Below are positions 1 to 11,888 of a stretch of DNA of 64,000 nucleotides, piece after piece. Each line of letters starts with the position of its first letter. Positions within the stretch are counted from its first letter, which is position 1. The translations under genes and the position numbers were made by a program. The notes under the pieces were generated by a model. The model was not told where the DNA came from. It made no database searches and saw only the letters and a program-made list of their open reading frames with translations. Origin of the DNA: Isoperla grammatica (taxonomy: Eukaryota; Arthropoda; Insecta; Plecoptera; Perlodidae); contig OX246746.1 in NCBI GenBank assembly GCA_945910005.1, positions 29,186,083 through 29,250,082 of the forward strand, given 5' to 3'.

Positions 1-737
1 TTTAAATTAATCAGATTCATTATACGTGATGATAAAAAGTGTAAGAGTACACTCCACAATTACACATATTTGTTAGCTGAATATTGAGTAATGTTTTCCC
101 GTCACAAATATAATATGTGTGGCATTTGAAAACTGATATATCTGATAAGTTTTACTTCAAGGTATTTAAATGTATAATATAGCCTCAATTAGGTTGTATG
201 ATAAGAATGGTGTTTGTATGCTCAGAGTTAAGAACTAATTCCTACTAATTCGACTAAAAGAACTGTTACTACACTGTTAACTAAGAACATACATATTTAG
301 TTGATATTGCTACGGGTAAAGGAGACCTTGATATCTTGACAACTCTTCGAGATATTGAAAGGTGATTCCCACACCGAATTTGGTTTTGTCAGCTAAAATA
401 GCGAATTAGAAAACTGTAAAATATTTAATTTATTCTATATTATTGAATTGATTAAAGAAATTACAATCTTGTACGAAACCAAATCCAGTGTATGAATCAC
501 TGTTTCAAAATCTTGGTGCGTTCTCAACAATAAAATACTGTTAATTTTTGGTGGACAGCTATGATGCTATCCATTGCCTCATTGTGCGCCGTTTAACAAC
601 AGTAAACACTACGATTAACTTTTAGTTTTACGTTTAGTTAGTTTAGTTAGTTTTGTAGGTTAACAGAGTTATCGAAAGTGCGAAAACGTCCATTTAAGAT
701 AACAATATGATACGATTTCTGAAGTGATTATACTTCC

Positions 738-795
738 CGCGCACGCACATCCACACGCACACGCACACACACACACGCACACACACACACACGTG
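738..795. repeat. (CA)n microsatellite
   Basis: An interrupted run of CA/CG dinucleotides, read directly. Confidence 0.9.
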
Positions 796-1799
796 CATAA
801 CAATAATAGAAATGTGATAATACAATTATTTAATTCTTATATTATTGACACCACGAAGTAACACAATGTTTTGGCAGTGGGCATTGACTCTCCTTGTAAA
901 TAAGTGTCGCATGCAGTTCAAACTTATAGCCTTCAATAGATTGGACGCGTTGGCTGCAGCTTGGTTGTGAAAGTTATAGTCTTATGCATCCATAATAGCC
1001 GCTTAATGAAAGGGAACAAGCCCTGTTGATTTGTCAGTCTAGCGAAATTGCTATAATGGTCACAGCTACGCTACGCGTTACAATCATGTATACATCTTTT
1101 TCGCTCATGCAAATTAGTTGAACACAATAGAGCCGATAATATTTCAAACATAATTGTTTGATTGATGTGTTTATAGTGGCATACCACTTTAGGCGGTTGG
1201 GCTTTAAGTATTTTGTTATGCAACTTAATTTTAAGTGTTAGATCGCAAACAGGTGCAAATAATATCTAGCTGAAAATGGTAAAGTGGGAAGCACTAATTT
1301 AGTTCCTGTAAGACAACTGTTAATGTGCACACATGTTACCGCTTTGTTTACATCGATCTGTATACAGTTTCTAGATTTTCAATGGACTTGATACGTGGAG
1401 AATGGCATGTATTGAGTCCGTATTTTTCAAAAAGTTTATTTGATTGATCGCAAATTCAACGCGCGCGGGAAAAAATGTATACCACAACTAGTTGGTAACC
1501 GTAACCCATAATTCGTGGTATTGTGGTTTTTGTTGGTCATTTACGCTCGCTCGTACACTTGTTTTGTGCAGCGTGAGTCTTCCTCCGAAATGATTCACTT
1601 TCTCCAAGATATGCATATGTCATAAGCAGCACGTTCAGATATTGGACTCTATGACTTCGTGTACTGTTACACTGTAACTGCACAGGCTATCAGCAATGAC
1701 TCAACTCTCACACAAGAAACATTCAACCGTGCGTAATCGGTTAGTATAATGCTAACAGTTATAAAATGAAGTCAATTTAAGCAAAATCAATTAAAAGAA

Positions 1800-1915
1800 A
1801 CCCACAAGTGGAAGACTACGTTTAAGAATGCGTTCTGTACGTTGAAACAGCGTGCATGGAAGGGGCAGTGGATAAGGATCTGAAGTCGGTAAGGGAATAG
1901 TTAGGTTGATACGAT
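1800..1915 (+). repeat. Partial copy of a dispersed repeat (family D)
   Basis: Shares the block GCGTGCATGGAA...AGTRGATAAGGATCT followed by a GGTCGGT-like stretch with copies at about 5225-5480, 6740-6935 and, inverted, 8540-8740. No coding potential. Probably a short non-autonomous element, class unknown. Confidence 0.5.
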
Positions 1916-2176
1916 TGCCAGTGGCGAGCCCGTCTTCACTATCGGTGTGAAGATAATAGATATTCAATAATAAGCCAGAGGAGCGTCATTATTCCGAGCA
2001 GACCTTGTTTACAATACGATGTATGACCTAGTATGCTGCTGTTACCAAATACCTATTGCTGTTACTCTAATGATGAACGGAACCTTGTCGATAAAGAAGT
2101 CTTACTGCCGCAGTAGCCGTACTGTAAATGAGGTATGATATTCACGACACGTGCTAGTTAAGTTATGCAATTTACA

Positions 2177-2405
2177 GAGGCAGCTCAGCAGTAACACGCG
2201 AGGCTCTTAATTCAGAAGGTCGCCGGTTCGATTCCAGCCAACGGCAATCCTGATTGAAGGTTTCTTCCGAGGTTTTCCTCAGTCGAATGCTGGGATACAG
2301 TCCTACTAACAGCCCGCAGACATTCTTTCCCAACTATCCCAACACCCTAACATATCTAGTTTTTCACCTGAAGAGGGGCACATCAAGTAAAGCTGGTGAG
2401 CCTTA
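2177..2405 (+). mobile_element. tRNA-derived SINE (family A), near full length
   Basis: The head resembles a tRNA gene, with an A-box-like GCAGCTCAGCAGTAAC and a B box GGTTCGATTCC. The body has TTCCGAGGTTTTCCTCAGTC, then the tail CACCTGAAGAGGGGCACATC. The same order recurs at 4106-4310 and, inverted, 21797-22035. Pol III internal promoters of this kind define tRNA SINEs. Decayed copies of the family occur across the window. Confidence 0.8.
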
Positions 2406-3214
2406 AAAGGAGGGCAATAAATAATAAACATAAATAATAGTGTGGGAGCTAAAGCAATATAATTTGTGAATAATTTTTTCAAGATTAATGATGAATGATG
2501 ATCAAGATCAAAGCTACCTATATGTACGTCAACGACCTTCATAAATATAGTTTCTGCAAGCTCCGTTATTCCGACGTTCATTCTTTGAGTGAAGTAAGGT
2601 AGAACTGATGCAGAACAAGACAATTGAGGTACCATTTGACTCACTGCTCGCGCATAATTACGTAATCTGTACTGACTCTAACGTGCCTAATGGTAAGACT
2701 GAAACCCGCACTAAACATAGTTATGAAGCCAAAAATGCTTGCATCTTGTGAGCACTGAATTGTGTAATTATTTTCATGGCAGTTAATTACTACAAAAGCT
2801 GTTACTTCCCAGGATGTAAGTGGACATGTATTGTACTCTTTCAACGTATTTATTTATTTAATGTCTATCCTATTCAGTTATAAAAACTGATTTACAAAGG
2901 AGGACCTTAAATAAAACTATGCAAATGTGGCACACTTTACAAAATTGCATCCAATGACCTTGTACGCCGCAATCAAACGTGAAAAGTATGACAAAACCTT
3001 CAGGTGCCAACTTTTAACCTTGCTCTATAGGCAAAGCAATTTTAGTTTCACACGTACAACAATAAATAATGCTACCAGACAGACGTAGGCCTACTCACAT
3101 GAAGCGTTCGGTATCTATCTACCACTAACTCATCTTCGCGAATCGCGAATAACGTATAACTATGTCGATACAAACGTACACCGGTATATAAGCTCACAGA
3201 TATTATAATATCAT
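2406..3214. other. Intergenic, nothing recognised
   Basis: Short open frames only, with no domain or splice-bounded exon. Ends at a second SINE family. Confidence 0.5.
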
Positions 3215-3425
3215 CATGGGGCTCGTTGGTCTACTCTATTGGGTGTATTCCTTCTTTCAATACAGAAGGTCCAAGGTTTGATTACTGGTTCGGGATCGGG
3301 TTTTTTAACTTTTGAACTTCCTTCCATATCCTACTGGTGTATATGGAAACGGGGACTTTGGAGCCGTCATTAGCAACTTTGGAGCCGTCATAGCAACGAA
3401 GCAAGAAATAGTATATAAATGTGCC
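3215..3425 (+). mobile_element. tRNA-derived SINE (family B)
   Basis: A tRNA-like head (TTGGTCTACTCTATTGGG as A-box region, GGTTTGATTAC as B box) is followed by a TTTTTTAACTT segment and a conserved tail GACTTTGGAGCCGTCATAGC. The tail and the TTTTTTAACTT linker recur inverted at 63780-64000, so this is a repeat family and not a chance tRNA fragment. The tail appears partly duplicated here. Confidence 0.7.
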
Positions 3426-4105
3426 CCACTGAGTGGGACGACTACGACTTAGTATATTAGAGATGAACGGTTCTTATATGAGCCATCAACTCACATCATA
3501 GAGCAAATCAACGCAGAACTTCATCTCCATCAACCAGCGACTCTGAAAACCTAACAAACCATATTATATTATTGAATTTATACTATTTTTAAATAATATA
3601 TTATTGTAATGATAAAACGGTTAAAAGGCAAACCACAAACACTATTAAAATAGTTATAGTGCTTGTTGAAGATGTAATTCCAGCAGTTAGAAAATATGTA
3701 ATGAATTGACAGTGACAAAAACTACAAAACAAGACTATGCTGCTCTAATAGAGCCGGGTACATCGGCTTCTTCCTCGTTGAATTCCATCTGCGGCGTTGA
3801 AACGCGTAGGTACGCAACTTACGCATGACTTACGCAACTTACGCAATTTCATCGCCGTGATTTGGCTACGAGGTTTAACAGGTCACGGTCAACACTCGTT
3901 AGAATTTTTACGCTTACTTTTCCTTGTGCTGTGGGAGGACGGAATTGTCCTCCGATCCAGCATGGCCCAGCTTTATTCTTGCGGTTGTCGCTCTTCTACC
4001 GGATTAATTCACGCTTCCGTTTATTGGATGGGCTTTCGCTCTCTACAAGAGAACAGCTGACGACTCTAGTTGCTGTACTTCTCCATTTTATTACAAGCGT
4101 GCTAG
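3426..4105. other. Intergenic, no gene seen
   Basis: Contains small overlapping open frames (3797-4182) and a short ACTTACGCA tandem repeat near 3815-3847. No domain is recognisable; I regard the frames as chance. Confidence 0.4.
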
Positions 4106-4310
4106 CAGATAGAGGTGGCACGCGCGAGCCTCTAGTTCGGAAGGTCGCCGGTTCGATTCCGGCCACCGACAATCCTGACTGAAGGTTTTTGCCGAGGTTT
4201 TTTCAGTCGGAAAGGCGAATGGTTGGATTGAGTCCTACTAACAGCCCTCGGACATTCCTTCTCAAACATCCAAACACCCTGACACTGACGTACCTAGTTA
4301 AACCTAAGTA
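4106..4310 (+). mobile_element. tRNA-derived SINE (family A)
   Basis: B box GGTTCGATTCC lies within a tRNA-like T arm, followed by the body with GAGGTTTTTTCAGTC and a tail reaching a TACCTAGTTA motif. Collinear with 2177-2405, but the A box is degraded and the CACCTGAAGAGG terminus is missing. Confidence 0.8.
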
Positions 4311-5224
4311 AATTACCTTATTCTTATTATTATCTAGTGTTCTCAAGGTCTAAAAACTGATTCTGACAATGTTTTTAATAGGATAATTGTAAGTATTTTA
4401 AACATACATACTACTGTATGATGTTCTCTCTCAAGTTGCATACTTGCTATTAGCTATTAGCACCCGCCTTCGATGATTTTTGTTTGTAATTGCTCTGTGT
4501 GTTTGTTAAGCTTTGCGGTTGCATAATTAATGTTCACTCCTCTAATCAGTGTATGTATGCATAATTAAATATGTGGGATGAACTTGAACTTAAAAACATA
4601 TGCCATATCAATCAATGTTTATTTGTAGCTTTTATACGAGACCGTTATAAAGTTGATTTGTATAACGATTGAATGATTTTAATTTCTAAATATTGAAAGA
4701 TGTCAAAACTTAAAAGGCTGTTTATTAGTACTGGCTGGTTATGCTTATAGCTGCAATCAAGCAATCGTAAAAGAACATTTATGAGAAGTCGTTCAAGGTC
4801 TATTGTTTCCGATCAAACGTATCAAAATATTGCAATAAACTATCGTAACTATAGGGTGTGTAAGATAGGCCTAAACGTAACGGAATCAAATTATACCGAG
4901 TAGCATGCCTAACACAAGAACAACGCTACATTTCAGTGTTATCAAAGATATTGGGACATTGGTTTACATTTTCACTAATATTATTTTTCTAATAGACTAC
5001 CGTAAAGAAGATCATGAAATTACTCATACCGAAACAAAAATGTAGAATTGTAAGATAATTAAATTTGTTTGGATTTGTTATTATTAAAATTGTAAAAGAA
5101 TGTGTTTGTTTTCACTTTTTAACTACTTAGATGCTATGGCAATAATACAGGCATTAAAAAACATAGGAAGGCCATATAAAGTTGCCCCAACGCAACGAAC
5201 TAGCCAATTTAATAGTACTAAGTT
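4311..5224. other. Intergenic, nothing recognised
   Basis: AT-rich, stops in all frames, no repeat structure I can define. Confidence 0.5.
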
Positions 5225-5480
5225 AATTCTCTACTTCCCTAGTTCCTACACCATCTACTTGAAACTGGTATATTAGGGATAATTTACGAACTTGGGATGC
5301 ATGAACAGCTAGAAATTGTAAACACAGTGGGCGTGACTTATGCGGCTTGTAAACTCTACAAAGCGGAAGACGCGCCTGCACGAATGTGTGAAAGAACGCC
5401 AGGAATCTGATGATTATCGTATAATCAGCGTGCATGGAATAGGCAGTAGATAAGGATCTTAGGTCGGTGAGATAATAATA
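5225..5480 (+). repeat. Dispersed repeat, family D copy
   Basis: Starts near TTCTCTACTTCCCTA, includes ATTAGGGATAATTTACGA and GTGGGCGTGAC, and ends with GCGTGCATGGAATAGGCAGT and GATAAGGATCTTAGGTCGGT. The same order is seen at 6740-6935 and inverted at 8540-8740. Non-coding. Confidence 0.65.
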
Positions 5481-5647
5481 TCGTTGGCACTGGTATATCA
5501 GTTTTGTTCGCAAGAAATTTTATTTCATTTTCAGTTCATTTTATTCTCATAATAGTAATCTTACCGAATTGTTTATATTGTACAGTACATAAATGCCTAG
5601 AGGTATATGTAGATGTAGATGATAGATGCTAGAGAAGTAGACAGTTA

Positions 5648-5925
5648 AAGTCTGTCCGCTCATAGTAGAAACGAAACGTTTAGCGCTAATGACTAATGTT
5701 TGTCTAATAGACCGTGAAATAGGGTTTAAAAGACCAATAGGTAGCGCGCTGTTGTCATTTCCTTGCAATTATTTTTCTTTCAAAGGGTGACATTCTTTCG
5801 ACTTCCGTTATTATAAAATTGGCATCCGTGTTTTCTAGTAAATCTTGGCTTACAAAGAGATTATAATGGTTCAATACACAAACATTGACCATTTAGCTCT
5901 ATACGTATCGTTTCTACTATGAGCG
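5648..5925. mobile_element. TA-flanked MITE, first tandem copy
   Basis: Terminal inverted repeats TCTGTCCGCTCATAGTAGAA and their complement near 5910-5925, extending about 40 bp to AACGAAACG and beyond. Flanked by TA on both sides, as expected of Tc1/mariner-type insertion. The right terminus lacks the last few bases present in the second copy. Confidence 0.75.
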
Positions 5926-5927
5926 TA

Positions 5928-6217
5928 AAGCCTGTCCGCTCATAGTAGAAACGAAACGTTTAGAGCTAATGACCAATGTTTGCCTAATAGACCATGAAAT
6001 AGGATATTAAAGGGTCAACAGATAGCGCGCTGTTGTCATTTCATTGCACTTCTTTTTCTTTCAATGGGTGACATTCTTTCAATTTATATGTTATTATAAA
6101 ATTGGCAACCGTGTTTTTCTAGTAAATCTTGGTTTACAAGCCGATTATATTGGTTCAATACACAAACATGGGCCATTAGCTCTAAACGTTTCGTTTCTAC
6201 TATGAGCGGACAGGCTT
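5928..6217. mobile_element. TA-flanked MITE, second tandem copy
   Basis: Begins AAGCCTGTCCGCTCATAG and ends with its exact complement CTATGAGCGGACAGGCTT. The inverted repeats run for more than 40 bp through CGAAACGTTTAGAGCTAATG. TA lies on both sides and is shared with the first copy. Too short to encode a transposase. Confidence 0.85.
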
Positions 6218-6419
6218 TACAGGTTTTACTTTGGACTATATTTCGTTATTTCGTAACCATGGAACTACTAACGCTGTGCCAACTTTACGGTACTTGCACA
6301 ATGTACGGAAAATCATATAAGTTAAACTATAAAGTAATACAAATGATCGATTACAGGTTTTTTATCTGTTGTCTGTGGTATTAGTAGGCCTGTATGATTA
6401 TTGTTCGTAGGATATCTGC

Positions 6420-6612
6420 TCAGGGACAATTCATGCCGCTCTTCAAGTGACTAAGTAGAAAATCCTGGTGTTTGTATAAAGTTGGAAAAGAATGTCTGAG
6501 GGCGAGCAGTATGACAATCCTAGCATTCTCCTTATGACTGAGTAAAACCTCGGGAAACCTTAAGTGAAGAGGATTGCCGGTAGTAGGCATCGAACAAGCA
6601 ACACTAACATAA
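6420..6612 (-). mobile_element. Degraded SINE family A copy
   Basis: On the minus strand it keeps the body segment (GAGGTTTTACTCAGTC and the AGACATTC block) in SINE-A order. The tRNA head is reduced to GATTGCCGGTAG-like sequence next to a damaged B box. Confidence 0.5.
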
Positions 6613-6739
6613 TTTGAGTATCCTTGAACACAAATGACTTCACAAAATTTACCAAACAAATTTTATTGTTTCTAAAGTCGTCTAAATGTAAGTATTCGCA
6701 CGCTTACGAATTAGTTAGGGTACTATCTTAATTTAACTA

Positions 6740-6935
6740 CTTCTCTATTTCTTTCCATCTAATTGAAACATTTCCGTTAGGGATAATTTTACGATCTTCG
6801 ATTGGTTACCTGGAACAGGGCGTTATCGCCATGATTAAAAAGGCTGCCGTGAAAGCACTCCAGGAATATGTGTGTTTCGTTGCATCAGCGTGCATGAAAT
6901 GGATAGTAGATAACGATCTGAGTGTCAATGCGACT
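6740..6935 (+). repeat. Dispersed repeat, family D copy
   Basis: Has TTAGGGATAATTTTACGATC, a GATTGGTTACCTGGAAC block matching the inverted copy at 8540-8740, and the GCGTGCATG...GTAGATAACGATCT end block. Non-coding. Confidence 0.6.
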
Positions 6936-7976
6936 ATAAATTACGTTGAGACTAGTTATTATATTACACAATGTAAAATTTTATTGGGAATAGTGTTGAT
7001 GTTCAAAATGCATTTTTTTAAATAATTCTCTACGTCAACTTTGTTGATGAAATACTTTACTTTTCTCAACCGCACAACGTCGGGACTTCTTACATGAAAA
7101 CATGTTGAGCAACTGGATTTTTTGTTGTGAATGTCCACGCTACGATTTAATAAGTACTTTTCTATCCGATATCGGATTGGCTCAGCTGAAGATCAGGGCA
7201 TATCAACATGCATTGAAAGAGTGGCATTCTTTTTCATGTAGGCCTGTGTGTGTAGTCTATACATGGTAGTTTCCGAAGAGTTTTTTCGACCTTTTTCCTC
7301 ATTGCATACATATCTGTTCTGTTATAGCCACTGTCTTATCATTATTATTTTGTATTATTTTTCTTATTTTTCTTATAATAAAATGTTGAAAGTTATAAAC
7401 TCTGGGAATTTTATACACAATGTATGTAATTTGTTGATTACTTATAATTTAAGAAATTGTGTTAGTTTAGTTTTAGTGTACAACAAACGAGAAGGTGACA
7501 GGACTCATACTTAGAAGATAGTTGATATTGTGCAATGAATAATAAGCTGTTTTTGTTTGAATTATTAAGGTTCTGTGTAAATAATGTTTCCTGGTTGGAG
7601 ACACTTCAATAATGTGACAGAGTAAAAGATGTAATAAAGATTAACAATGTTGGCCTATAGATAAAGGCGTTCATTTTATCGGGCAACCTAATCATAGTGA
7701 CAATCGTTACAGAAAGCTAGTATATATTTTGTTCTAAGTAAACGTACGCTGTCGTTAGTCGAAAACTGAGAAACAAAATGATCGTGCAGCACTGAGTGAA
7801 CGTGGTATGGCCATACGGCCATTGTGCAAAGTTGTTTCTCCTCATAGTCATATCTATTCAAGATGATGTGTGGACGATAACTAAAAACAAAGGTCAATTT
7901 AAAAGGAACAATGCCCATTACGTGATTCAATCCACGTTACTTGTTTTCACACTGCTTGGATCTAATTAGTAATTAT
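6936..7976. other. Intergenic, nothing recognised
   Basis: Open frames are short and T-rich. No domain, splice-bounded exon or repeat boundary before the hAT-like MITE. Confidence 0.4.
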
Positions 7977-8508
7977 TAGGGCTAGGATGTTCAGGATCTT
8001 TCAAAGTGAGAAAAAGGCAGGCAAATAGTACCTTTAAAACAGCAAAAAAGGACCTAAAAAGGACATATTGAATTTAATGGAATTCTATTGGTTTCTTTAC
8101 TTTCAGTATTGTTTTATTAAATTAATTCAGTTACACCAATATATTTTCGTGGAGAGGGGGGGGGGGGGGGGGAATAGTTTTGTCGATGTATCAAACACAA
8201 GAAGAAAAATTAAAAACATAATTTTATCTTTTTAATTTCATTTCACATTGGCCCGATGATGTGGCAAGCTCGGCACTGCACTCGCACGTTTTGCATCCGT
8301 TTTAGCAAATTATATCAAAATAGGAAAATAGTCCCTTAAAAATGCCTAAAAAGGACCTTTTCTCATGAAATGATGTAAATAGGCATTTTAAGGCAAAATA
8401 AAATGCATATTTTTGGCATCCCTAACACTTGAAACACACTTAAAACTATTTTCCAGACGAGTATTTACCAATAGAAAAAAAGAAGATGTCCTGAACATCC
8501 TAGCCCTA
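7977..8508. mobile_element. Non-autonomous hAT-type element, 8-bp duplication
   Basis: Terminal inverted repeats TAGGGCTAGGATGTTCAGGA and TCCTGAACATCCTAGCCCTA are flanked on both sides by GTAATTAT. That 8-bp duplication fits the nTnnnnAn preference known for hAT transposases. The interior carries a 17-bp G run (8156-8172) and repeats of TAAAAAGGAC. No coding sequence. Confidence 0.9.
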
Positions 8509-8539
8509 GTAATTATAATAACCCCAAATTAACTACATT

Positions 8540-8740
8540 CGCTTACTGAGCTGAGATCCTTATCTACTGCCACCTTTAACCGCGCTTATTCATAGAAAGG
8601 CAACAGATTCATGGCGACACATTCGTAACTGCAATCTTCACACGCCTGTTTGGCCACGCCCACCGTTCCAGGTAACCAACGGAAGATCGTAAATTATCCC
8701 TAATGGACCTGTTACAATTATTTGGTAGGAAATAGAGAAC
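8540..8740 (-). repeat. Dispersed repeat, family D inverted copy
   Basis: On the minus strand it reads the same blocks as 5225-5480 and 6740-6935: ATTAGGGATAATTTACGATC, GGTTACCTGGAAC, GTGGGCGTGGCC and TAGATAAGGATCTCAG. Confidence 0.65.
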
Positions 8741-8888
8741 CATTGGACTCGGCTATGGGAATACTTACTTACCTTAGGTAACTGTATAGCGATGTGCAGA
8801 CATCCGAGCGGGTTCTAGCAAAAACCGCTTGTTAGCAAATGAAATTATTCAATAAGCGATTAGTATTACGTACGGTACGATTACGATA

Positions 8889-11103
8889 TCATCGTCATGA
8901 TGGGGCATACAATATATTCCTACTGAAGGGGTGGACTAGCTTACGTCCCAACAGACGTGCCCCATTAGGGGGGGTTTAAATGATCGTCATGATGGGGGCA
9001 TACAACATATTCCTACTGAAGGGGTGGACTAGCTTACGTCACAACAGACGTGCCCCATCAGGGGTGGTTTAAATGATCGTCATGATGGGGCATACAACAT
9101 ATTCCTACTGAAGGGGCGGACTAGCTTACGTCCCAACAGACGTGCCCCATTAGGGGGGGTTTAAATGATCGTCATGATGGGGGCATACAACATATTCCTA
9201 CTGAAGGGGTGGACTAGCTTACGTCACAACAGACGTGCCCCATCAGGGGTGGTTTAAATGATCGTCATGATGGGGCATACAACATATTCCTACTGAAGGG
9301 GTGGACTAGCTTACGTCACAACAGACGTGCCCCATCAGGGGTGGTTTAAATGATCGTCATGATGGGGCATACAACATATTCCTACTGAAGGGGTGGACTA
9401 GCTTACGTCACAACAGACGTGCCCCATCAGGGGTGGTTTAAATGATCGTCATGATGGGGCATACAACATATTCCTACTGAAGGGGTGGACTAGCTTACGT
9501 CACAACAGACGTGCCCCATCAGGGGTGGTTTAAATGATCGTCATGATGGGGCATACAACATATTCCTACTGAAGGGGTGGACTAGCTTACGTCACAACAG
9601 ACGTGCCCCATCAGGGGTGGTTTAAATGATCGTCATGATAGGGGCATACAACATATTCCTACTGAAGGGGTGGACTAGCTTACGTCACAACAGACGTGCC
9701 CCATCAGGGGTGGTTTAAATGATCGTCATGATGGGGCATACAACATATTCCTACTGAAGGGGTGGACCAGCTTACGTCACAACAGACGTGCCCCATCAGG
9801 GGTGGTTTAAATGATCGTCATGATAGGGGCATACAACATATTCCTACTGAAGGGGTGGACCAGCTTACGTCACAACAGACGTGCCCCATCAGGGGTGGTT
9901 TATGATCGTCATGATGGGGCATACAACATATTCCTACTGAAGGGGCGGACTAGCTTACGTCACAACAGACGTGCCCCATCAGGGGTGGTTTATGATCGTC
10001 ATGATGGGGCATACAACATATTCCTACTGAAGGGGTGGACTAGCTTACGTCGCAACAGACGTGCCCCATCAGGGGTGGTTTAAATGATCGTCATGATAGG
10101 GGCATACAACATATTCCTACTGAAGGGGTGGACTAGCTTACGTCACAACAGACGTGCCCCATTAGGGGTGGTTTAAATGATCGTCATGATAGGGGCGTAC
10201 AACATATTCCTACTGAAGGGGTGGACTAGCTTACGTCACAACAGACGTGCCCCATCAGGGGTGGTTTAAATGATCGTCATGATAGGGGCGTACAACATAT
10301 TCCTACTGAAGGGGTGGACTAGCTTACGTCACAACAGACGTGCCCCATCAGGGGTGGTTTAAATGATCGTCATGATGGGGGCATACAACATATTCCTACT
10401 GAAGGGGTGGACTAGCTTACGTCACAACAGACGTGCCCCATTAGGGGTGGTTTAAATGATCGTCATGATAGGGGCATACAACATATTCCTACTGAAGGGG
10501 TGGACTAGCTTACGTCACAACAAACGTGCCCCATCAGGGGTGGTTTAAATGATCGTCATGATGGGGCATACAACATATTCCTACTGAAGGGGTGGACTAG
10601 CTTACGTCACAACAGACGTGCCCCATCAGGGGTGGTTTAAATGATCGTCATGATGGGCATACAACATATTCCTACTGAAGGGGTGGACTAGCTTACGTCA
10701 CAACAGACGTGCCCCATCAGGGGGGGTTTAAATGATCGTCATGATGGGGCATACAACATATTCCTACTGAAGAGGTGGACTAGCTTACGTCACAACAGAC
10801 GTGCCCCATTAGGGGTGGTTTAAATGATCGTCATGATAGGGGCATACAACATATTCCTACTGAAGGGGTGGACTAGCTTACGTCACAACAGACGTGCCCC
10901 ATTAGGGGTGGTTTAAATCATCGTCATGATGGGCCATACAACATATTCCTACTGAAGGGGTGGACTAGCTTACGTCACAACAGACGTGCCCCATTAGGGG
11001 TGGTTTAAATGATCGTCATGATAGGGGCATACAACATATTCCTACTGAAGGGGTGGACTAGCTTACGTCACAACAGACGTGCCCCATCAGGGGTGGTTTA
11101 AAT
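8889..11103 (+). repeat. Tandem array, 24 units of about 92 bp
   Basis: I count 24 head-to-tail units starting GATCGTCATGATGGGG; start spacings are 90-94 bp. Each unit contains the inverted pair TGATGGGGCA / TGCCCCATCA about 50 bp apart, plus an inner ACGTC-ACAACA-GACGT hairpin. Units differ at few sites. The first four alternate between a TCCCAAC/TTAGGGGGGG form and a TCACAAC/TCAGGGGTGG form, as if a dimer had duplicated. Two units are 90 bp long, which opens a spurious reading frame at 9811-10083. Not a CRISPR array: no variable spacers. Confidence 0.95.
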
Positions 11104-11104
11104 G

Positions 11105-11600
11105 ATGACTCATCGATGCTTGATCACACCTTGTCATAGTATTATTGTGTCTTGGTGGTAGTTTATTTTGAATTAGCATATTATTATTAAAATCATCTCA
11201 ATGACAATATTATTGTTTTTTAAATTGCAATTATGTCATGTTAACTTATAGATATGACCTATATTTGCACTTAAGAATTATTTTTATAATTGTTTAAAGT
11301 TGTGTCTTAATTAGCATATTATTATCATCTCAATTAGCATATTCTTATTTTTTAATTTCTACTGTGTTATATTTATAACCTAAAGATATGACCCATGTTT
11401 GCACATCAAAATTATTTTTATGATTGTATCAATTTTTAACTTAATTATCTATGTCAATGTCTGTAGATGACCTAAAACACATCACAATTGGTTTTTATTA
11501 TAACCTTTTTATTTTTGTTATCTAGAACGTGACCTATAGATGCAATGTACACATTGATATTTTCGATTGTAATCATTTAAACTTAATTAAACAAATAAAC
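11105..11600 (+). repeat. Degenerate AT-rich tandem repeat, about three units
   Basis: Three diverged units of roughly 150-170 bp carry, in order, AATTAGCATATTATTAT, GATATGACCYATRTTTGCAC and AATTATTTTTATRATTGT. It directly follows the 92-bp array, but the sequence is unrelated. Confidence 0.55.
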
Positions 11601-11772
11601 ACGAAGACATTCGTGTAATGCAGAATGCGTTTTTATTCAATTATAATTATCAATCTTTGAATTTCTAGAAATGCATCACAATAGCTCTACGGTTAAAACT
11701 AGGAGATTCCATCAAAGATAATAAATAATATGTTATGTCTGACAGATCAAGCATCCTCCTTGAAGTGAAACA

Positions 11773-11888
<116 letters not shown>

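Larger units (their letters stand above)
1..2176. other. Intergenic, no gene seen
   Basis: AT-rich sequence with frequent stops in all frames. I see no exon-like block with splice sites and no recognisable domain. It holds a CA-type microsatellite and a partial dispersed repeat, listed separately. Confidence 0.6.

Noticed and set aside
3797..4182. Two overlapping plus-strand frames of 87 and 106 codons
   Set aside because: No domain, no splice-bounded structure, and the second runs into the head of a SINE.
9811..10083. 90-codon repetitive protein frame in the tandem array
   Set aside because: It exists only where two units are 90 bp instead of 92 bp; neighbouring units shift the frame, so it is a by-product of unit length.
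8889..11103. CRISPR-like appearance of a regular repeat array
   Set aside because: The units are contiguous with no variable spacers, and the sequence is an animal genome.
8889..11103. Hammerhead ribozyme in the minus strand of the 92-bp unit (CTGATGGGGC...GACGT)
   Set aside because: The conserved GA after CTGAT and the GAAA box are missing, so the core is not met.
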